A stretch of 64,000 nt of DNA. Origin: Antedon mediterranea (lineage: Eukaryota; Echinodermata; Crinoidea; Comatulida; Antedonidae). Every line of letters starts with the position of its first letter. The first letter of the stretch is position 1. This document shows, one piece after another, positions 58,201 to 64,000 of this stretch. The translations under genes were made by a program, and so were the position numbers. The notes beneath the pieces were generated by a model. It did no database searches. It saw nothing but the letters and a program-made list of their open reading frames with translations, and had not been told where the DNA came from. The stretch lies in assembly GCF_964355755.1 (NCBI RefSeq), contig NC_092678.1, forward strand, positions 23,230,365 through 23,294,364, in the 5' to 3' direction.

Positions 58201-58363
58201 GTGATGATGAATATTGGCCCTTCTGTTTTATCTCCGTCCTCATTCATTGCGACCAATCTTACTTCGTATTCTGTGTTCGGCGAGAGGTCTGTCAAATTTG
58301 TTCCAAAGTTTCGGTCAAATACATCGACCTCCTCCTCTTTCCACGGTTTGTCGTCGTCTCCGT
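49290..58363 (-). CDS. L1-family cell adhesion molecule (NrCAM/neurofascin/neuroglian type), 3' part
   Basis: Eight exons in transcript order: 58187-58363, 57473-57508, 56036-56068, 55474-55518, 54174-54191, 50982-51113, 50522-50612, 49290-49482. The first encodes the second half of an FN3 domain (NTEYEVRLVAMNEDGDKTEG). Four tiny exons give a Thr/Pro/Ser/Val-rich juxtamembrane stalk. Then come a membrane span (PWLIVMICLILLLLIILLIL), the L1-family cytoplasmic start (RSQKGGKYNVSDKEDKLRGD) and FGEY, DSLAGYAD, and FDEDGSFIGQY, the ankyrin-binding FIGQY motif. The protein ends ...AMQSLV, a class I PDZ-type terminus. Such proteins link neighbouring cells to the ankyrin/spectrin skeleton, mainly in neurons and epithelia. 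The FERM-type YRSLE cassette of vertebrate neuronal L1 is not visible. The 5' portion is outside the window. Confidence 0.92.
49940..50135 (-). mobile_element. tRNA-derived SINE relic
   Basis: On the minus strand, CAGTGGCACTGTGGTTTGGT (A-box-like) precedes AAGGTCCTTGGTTCAATC (B-box-like). In the last intron of the L1-family gene. Confidence 0.4.
50982..51113 (-). other. Transmembrane exon of the L1-family gene
   Basis: Phase 1-1 exon encoding GAVVDDGGLHAAPWLIVMIC and on into the membrane helix, then CYVRSQKGGKYN, as in vertebrate L1/NrCAM where the span is followed by RSKGGKY. Confidence 0.9.
51490..51656. mobile_element. TIR element with TTCACACTGAG ends
   Basis: Left ACGTTCACACTGAGC and right GGCTCAGTGTGAAAGC are inverted. 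The outer motif is shared with 46619-46823, suggesting one family. Confidence 0.55.
51735..51920. mobile_element. TIR element with AGAGAGCTTT ends
   Basis: Left TAGAGAGCTTTAGATTCGCG...GACGACCTAG and right GTAGGTCGTC...GCAAATTCAAAGCTCTCTA are imperfect inverted repeats of about 35 bp. No ORF. In the intron upstream of the transmembrane exon. Confidence 0.7.
52213..54009. mobile_element. Non-autonomous TIR transposon expanded by an internal 84-bp array
   Basis: It starts CAGTAGAACCTGTATTAAGA and ends CTTAATAGGGGTTCTACTG, inverted ends of about 19 bp. The interior is a tandem array, a short unique stretch (53712-53945) and a final GGGGACATTTTGTTGGG that resembles the array unit. TA precedes the left end; the right side reads TT, so a TA duplication is not certain. 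A compact relative is at 17703-17875. Pogo/Tigger-like by the CAGTAGAA ends only. No transposase. Confidence 0.65.
52275..53715. repeat. 84-bp tandem array, about 17 copies
   Basis: The unit runs from TTATGGCCAACTCCTGTTCA through GGGGCATTTTGTTGTGAACC to GGGAAATATAGGTTTTACCA. Since 84 is a multiple of 3, both strands are open across 12 or more units (28-residue protein period). Copies are almost identical. The first few have AACATT for ACCATT, so the array has at least two sub-blocks. Confidence 0.95.
54395..54790. repeat. About 38-bp degenerate repeat (GATACTGATCAATAATCAAT)
   Basis: Roughly nine diverged units of GATACTGATCAATAATCRAT plus GATATTGATAAAGTTAAT, between two mini-exons of the L1-family gene. 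Confidence 0.88.
55733..55903. mobile_element. TIR element with TTGGTTCCCACA ends
   Basis: Left AAGCTTGGTTCCCACACAGA and right TCTGTGGGAACCAACCTT are inverted, and the match continues inward (CAAGGACGTA / TACGTCCTTG), giving arms of about 37 bp with some mismatches. Internal ACGCAACGCAACGC. Non-coding. Confidence 0.75.
56990..57105 (-). mobile_element. tRNA-derived SINE relic
   Basis: On the minus strand, GTGGTATTATTGGCAGGGCG (A-box region) and TTGGGTTCAAATCCTGG (B box in a T-arm-like fold) resemble a tRNA. The 5' acceptor strand does not pair with the 3' one, so I do not call a functional tRNA. Confidence 0.5.
58022..58166. mobile_element. MITE family M1 (copy 14)
   Basis: Reverse-oriented copy in the L1-family gene, ending about 20 bp from the splice donor (58186) of the FN3 exon. 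Confidence 0.86.
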
Positions 58364-59856
58364 CTAAAAGAACAATAAATATAATCATATTTAATTCTAA
58401 AAAACTATATTGTGACAATCATAACATCTGTCATTTTTAACAGTAGGCCTAATGTAACTAAAGATGTGTAGAGTGTGGGTTTCAAACGGTTAAGGTAGGT
58501 GGAAAACACAATACATTATTTCAGGTATATGGAGGTACTGTGTTGAAATTAGGCAGTGGAAGGCTTGCATAAGCTAGCTTGAATGGCAGACTTTAAAAGT
58601 TGGTGGGTGTGTGTCCCCAGACAGCAGATGTACATTCTTTAATGGACGTACATAGACATTGTAAATGCACGTGACCTCAGAATTTAGATCACATTAAATT
58701 ACAAAACTTTACACACCCCTGTTAGTATCTGTAAATTGATAGATGTTTCTATTTATAGTACAAATAAAGTCAATTTTTAAAATGATTAATTATAAATAAA
58801 GCCCTCACAAAGTGAATGTTATCTTTGTGAAGGTGTTACATGTATTCCCCCGATTGCTAGGAAGTGACAATGATTCAGGAAACCAACCGACCAAATACGG
58901 TCATACGTGTTCTACACCCTTAAACACGATAGCTCTCAATATTCTGTGTTAACGTTTTAACGCTGTCATATTTGCATTTAATTTAAGTTATTCGTAAACT
59001 TAAGACTTCTTTCTTAATTGTCAGACGGGGAGTGCTTAACTTAAGTTAGATAATTAAGATATTAATGAATATATATAACACTTACTTGCAATAGGGAAGG
59101 GAAGGACTCAAATAGCAGTAACAGTAAACATATTATTTTAATATACAGCATATAAATATTAGTTATAATAGAGACATTCTAATAATTTATGTTCAAATGC
59201 CACTTATTTTTTGTTTAATTAATAATTTATCTATCTCTCAATATGTTTTAGGATGTCATTTACAAGAAGGACTTTAAATATTCAAAATAAATTTACGATT
59301 AATTTCTATTTAAAGTTTATTTCTACCAAAATAGTATCTGGATACAGAAATGAACGAGGATTTCAAATGTATGCAAGTCAGTGTAAATCATGGTTTTCTG
59401 CATATGCGAGAGCTACAATATAAATCTTTCTACATCCCTAACTCTCCTCCAAAGTTTTTCGTCTAACATGATTTCAGCCGCCACGTTTTCATATACTACA
59501 CTCGCTAATGAAGTCGAAATCGACGGATTATGCCACGTGGATTAATTTTGTTATCAACATTCAATCAAAATTTACGAGTACCATCAGTATGAACGCTGAA
59601 GCATCTATATACAGCACAACCATTAAATGCATTTAACCAGTTATTTTACACATACAATGTACAGTAAATGACATTTAAATGTACTGGAACTTAAAATTAG
59701 TCATAAGGTCAAAGGTTAGAAAGCAGTGATGTTAATAATACTGTACTATGTGAATTTATGATTTATGTAGGATAGCTTGAGTTTTTATTTAAAAATCAAA
59801 TTGTTAAACTTTTAATCATTGTTATTAGTGTACTGCGTACTATATATGATATTATG

Positions 59857-59963
59857 TTAAATAAATAAATGTTAACTTTTTAGTTAAACCAGTTGAAGTA
59901 CTTACTTGCTACGTTTCAGCTGGTCAACTGGTTTAACTAAAAAGTTAACATTTATTTATTTAA
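59857..59963. repeat. Perfect 40-bp inverted repeat (hairpin)
   Basis: The arm 59857-59896 (TTAAATAAATAAATGTTAAC ... CCAGTTGA) is an exact reverse complement of 59924-59963, with a 27-nt loop. No mismatch in 40 bp implies a recent origin or active maintenance. Confidence 0.93.
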
Positions 59964-60760
59964 TATCCATTTGAAACCAGAGGAAATTTTTTGAGAATGA
60001 TATTATGATTTTAAAGTAATATTTTTTTAAATTAAAATTTACTCTTGCTAAGAGTCAAGACCGATAAAAAAAAATCCCCCAAGGTATTTTCCAATATAAT
60101 AATCTGTTTGTACTTTCAAAACATGGTTGCCTGAATTCTAACTGTAACATTGTTCAAGTTGAGGTTAATATTAACAACTTTAAATTTGAGTGCTAAAAAT
60201 GATGACAATATTGGTCATGTCTGCCGCTCATTAAGCTACCTTTGTTTATACCAACTAAATATTCATTAGTATATCTAGGGTACCGGTAATTCTATACAGC
60301 TCTATCATATGCATCATGTTATGCGATTAATACAAATATAATATTAGGGTGACACCTCAATTTTAGTAGCTACAAGGTACTGTGCCTTTAAACAGTTATT
60401 CAACATGAATACGATATGATTCCTATATCCTGCAGCTCATATCTATTTGTTTGTCAAATGGTTTATCTTGAAACAGGTTTCAATCTAACCTCACAACTGT
60501 GCTCTCTCAAGACAAAGCAGAGAGTTATTATTATCATTGTAACAAATGTTTAACCTATATTTCAATCTTAGACAAGAATAAGAATTACTGGCTTGCTTAA
60601 TAAGTCAAGACATGTATATAGGCTGAGTAATACATGTTTAGAATATTTCACGCTATTACATCATTGGTATATAGTCAACTAATTATCACTAACCTACAAA
60701 GGACGTTAAATTGGCTAGCCTATGTTGGTTTACTTTGGGCTAGGCCTGAACCTTACAAAA

Positions 60761-61392
60761 TCTTCCAATATATACTCACAGAACCTACTGGTAGAATACT
60801 TGTACTAGACGATAAGCATCAAAGCAAAACACAAACAACCCCCAGGAATAGTACATAAATAAATGGGTTTACACACAACACAAAATCTTCCAATATATAT
60901 ACTCACAGAACCTACTGGTAGAGTACTTGTACTAGACGATAAGCATCAAAGCAGTAAAACACAAACAACCCCCAGGAATAGCGCATAAATAAATGGGTTT
61001 ACACACAACACAATATCTTCCAATATATACTCACAGAACCTACTGGTAGAGTACTTGTACTAGACGATAAGCATCAAAGCAAAACACAAACAACCCCCAG
61101 GAATAGCGCATAAATAAATGGGTTTACACACAACACAATATCTTCCAATATATACTCACAGAACCTACTGGTAGAGTACTTGTACTAGACGATAAGCATC
61201 AAAGCAAAACACAAACAACCCCCAGGAATAGCGCATAAATAAATGGGTTTACACACAACACAATATCTTCCAATATATACTCACAGAACCTACTGGTAGA
61301 GTACTTGTACTAGACGATAAGCATCAAAGCAAAACACAAACAACCCCCAGGAATAGTACATAAATAAATGGGTTTACACACAACACAATATT
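60761..61392. repeat. 125-bp tandem repeat, five copies
   Basis: Copies begin TCTTCCAATATATACTCACA at 60761, 60886, 61016, 61141 and 61266, each with GGTAGAGTACTTGTACTAGA and CAACCCCCAGGAATAG. One unit has small insertions (130 bp). Confidence 0.93.
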
Positions 61393-62037
61393 AACTTACT
61401 ACAATAGAAGGATTTAACCAATTTGAATAAAGCTTTTATACTCAATGCAAAAGTCATTAAATTTCACGAATAAATCAATTTTGTTGGTTGTGAATGACTC
61501 TCTTTGTGAAAATCACGGCGAGGGTGTATTTTAAATCTATTTATAACTTGCACATAAATAAATAATTATTCGTATCCTGAGTGAAATTAATTTATATGTG
61601 TAGTAGCATTAACTTCCTGTGTCTTCAAAAAGATTACGATCACATGGCCAAGAAATGTAGGAAATACTGGTAACCAATTAATTATATTTATCCCATTTCT
61701 TAGTCTTATCTTGGTATACCAACATGTGCTTCATTAAATGTTGTAACTCTCTCTGGAGTGTATAACTCAAAAGTTAGAATATTAGGTGAATTTCCTTGCA
61801 AACTATGTGTAAAGGCAACTAAAAGTTGGTCCCTGAACAATATTTTTTATTTTATTCATTTCAAAAATATTTAAAAATTCATAATTACAGTAAAAAACGA
61901 TTGGTACAGTACATTAAAACTAAAAAAGTTACAAACATAAAAAAAGTTTTAACTGGATGGTCTAGAAGGAACTACAGTTAATTACCTATAGAACCAGATA
62001 TGGGTTTATCTAGGCGATTGGAGGGTCTGGACAGGAA

Positions 62038-62190
62038 TTAAGCTATGTCTACACTATCAAACTAAAACAAAAACAGCGAGATGTGCCCAAATATGGTAGT
62101 GATATACCCAAATATAGTAGTGATATGACATCATCATGTTCATGGGCACATCACATTTTAAGTTTAATACTAGTGTAGACAGTTATTTTA
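62038..62190. mobile_element. MITE family M1 (copy 15)
   Basis: Diverged reverse-oriented copy in the intron at the right edge of the window. Confidence 0.82.
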
Positions 62191-62844
62191 CCCCCAGATA
62201 CATGTGTTCACCTACAGTAGGCAACATTTAAAGAGCTTAGATATACCACCAGATTAATTTTTAATTCAAAAAACTAAAAATGTAAGACGAACCCTATTTT
62301 TCGATCCTAAACTTCATTCACACATATATACAAGAACGCAATAATCATCTTGTAGCTGCATTCACCAAACCTAACCAACTGAACTATCACTTTGAAATAA
62401 ACCGATTAATTTTACTTCAACTTGATAAAATCAATGAAACCCGTTACAGTATCTCCATAAACACAATAGTAATAATCAATTTTACCAGCCAATAACGGCG
62501 AGAATTAATTAATATCTAGTCAGGATACACATGGTCTTGCTATTGTTGTCTATGTTTTTTATCAATACTATGTCTGAAATATAGTATTATTAAACACTCA
62601 AGGCTAAACACTAATGAACTCTTTAAGTACTATATATTAGATTCTATGAAACAACCATCCTACAGTACTGTTTGTTACTGTATAATATATTTAAGGTGGT
62701 GGTAGATGTTACCGACCCATCATTTCTCGTAAAAATATGTTTCGCAATAGTTTTTATCTAGCTGCCATTTGGTCACTGAATGCTTGTCAGTATACCGTAC
62801 GAGAGTGATGTGACACCTTGAATTGTAATTGTTTTTTTTTATAT

Positions 62845-62945
62845 GTTTTTTGTATATCTCAGAGCAAACATAATTTCTATGTATTTTTATATGCAAATGA
62901 AAATAAATGAAAATAATTTTCCATAGATAAATAAATGAATGTTTG
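62845..62945 (+). repeat. Dispersed repeat shared with 16560-16660
   Basis: GTATATCTCAGAGCAAACAT, then AATTTCTATGTATTTTTATA, then AATAAATGAATG; the second copy of the repeat at 16560-16660, with a few differences. Confidence 0.6.
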
Positions 62946-64000
62946 TTTTACAGGTTACCTTTTACAAATTACACAAAATACACATATGATGCATTTTTTT
63001 CTGATCCGCATGTCAATTATTATTAATTTATACTACGTGTATGTGTTAAACTTAAGGGGAAAAAATCAGCGCCAAACATGTGTTATTGTAGACAGACAAT
63101 ATGCAAATTAGCATAAGTCCAGGTGTTAAGGCTATCAACAACGAGCACATGGATGTTAAAGCTGCCAGTACGAAAATGGACAGAAAAATATTATGAAACT
63201 TTTAAGTATTATCTTATTGGTTTTTTTTAGGGTCTTAGCTGCTTATTTTGAGTTCCCGTTTCCTAACTTTTTGGTGACATATTTGTGTATATTTATTATT
63301 ATCCTTAGTTTTATGGAATAAATTGATTTTGATTAATTGATGGCATAATAATCTAGATTTTTAATACGGTTCTGAATTTGTTATTTTTTGGTATTAATAT
63401 TTTTATTTTATATGAATAAATATATTTTCTTGAATGTAATAAACACAACTCACATTATTATCATGATGAATTAGTTGAAAATGTTTTACTAATTTGAAAC
63501 TGACTGTGTGGTACCAAGACAGATTGTCATCGCTAATTCAAACTCACCAATTAGACGGCCCGAATGAACAAATTAGCTTGTGTGATGTAGCACGCCATGG
63601 CAGGTAACACCAATAGAGAGATTGTTATGCACCCCAGGGAAAATAATTTAGGTTGATTTGAAGGTCAGAAGGTCAAAAGTAACACATTTTAAATATTTGA
63701 ATTAATAATTCAAATGCACTAATGTATGCAAGATCAACTTAAACTGGATTTAACATAAATAAAATAATTTGTACAATCGGCTTTACAATATTAAAGAATT
63801 AATTAATAATTTAAACTAATTTACTAACCTATATGAAACCAAACAATATTGTAATAATATATATACAGTAAATAATAGATTATTAATAATATAAATATTG
63901 TAGTATATGTAAATTATTAAATTAAATTTTTTAACAATAATATTTTTTTGGGTTTTTAACATTTCAGATCAATCGATCACTAAATAATAAAATCAATCAA

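Larger units (their letters stand above)
58364..64000. other. Intron of the L1-family gene, running off the right edge
   Basis: The exon at 58187-58363 begins in the middle of an FN3 domain, so the other half should be encoded upstream on the minus strand. I could not find a convincing partner exon, and the intron probably continues past 64000. Contents: a 40-bp-arm hairpin, a 125-bp tandem repeat, MITE copy 15 and the repeat shared with 16560-16660. Confidence 0.55.

Noticed and set aside
63530-63620. Possible further L1-family exon ending at a GTGAGT donor near 63547
   Set aside because: The short reading frame before the donor does not resemble FN3 sequence and has no clear acceptor.

Overview
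The window is nuclear DNA from an animal. It is AT-rich, its genes have many small exons with GT-AG introns, and it is full of tandem repeats, fold-back elements and tRNA-derived SINEs. The gene content (a single pre-duplication ELAPOR gene, an L1-family adhesion gene, CFAP276 and an expanded set of C1q-like collagens) fits an invertebrate deuterostome. The frequent AGGCCTA-type palindromes make an echinoderm my best guess, but the species cannot be fixed from the sequence alone.

Layout. (1) At 1250-4802 (+) is an 11-exon gene for a membrane-anchored protein of the galactose-1-phosphate uridylyltransferase-like / HIT superfamily. (2) At 41577-7727 (-) is a complete 21-exon ELAPOR gene (1,037 aa; cysteine-rich repeats, mannose-6-phosphate-receptor homology domain, one membrane span, tail with a tyrosine sorting motif). 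All exon junctions were traced and keep frame. (3) ELAPOR intron 10 (16166-27800) holds five intronless-ORF genes on the opposite strand (18563-26134). Each encodes a secreted collagen plus C1q protein with an invariant CxxCC motif in front of the collagen and an interruption about 20 triplets into it. (4) At 41961-43581 (+) is a 4-exon CFAP276 (C1orf194) gene, head to head with ELAPOR. The 383-bp gap carries a perfect X-box (RFX site) about 100 bp before the CFAP276 start. As I recall the human map, ELAPOR1 and C1orf194 are also divergent neighbours. (5) At 58363-49290 (-) is the 3' end of an L1/NrCAM/neuroglian-type gene: half an FN3 domain, four tiny phase-1 cassette exons, membrane span, FIGQY ankyrin site and a PDZ-type C-terminus. 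The rest of that gene lies beyond the right edge.

Repeats fill the remaining space: 15 copies of one fold-back MITE family, several lying within a few bases of splice donors; a LINE 3' fragment nested in one of them; a TIR element whose interior has expanded into an 84-bp tandem array; several other TIR elements; SINEs; and about a dozen minisatellites with units of 18-135 bp.

How it fits together. The five C1q-like genes look like a tandemly duplicated secreted recognition or matrix module lodged inside an endolysosomal receptor-like gene. The ELAPOR/CFAP276 pair shares a likely bidirectional promoter. No prokaryotic feature, CRISPR array, rRNA or intact tRNA gene was found.
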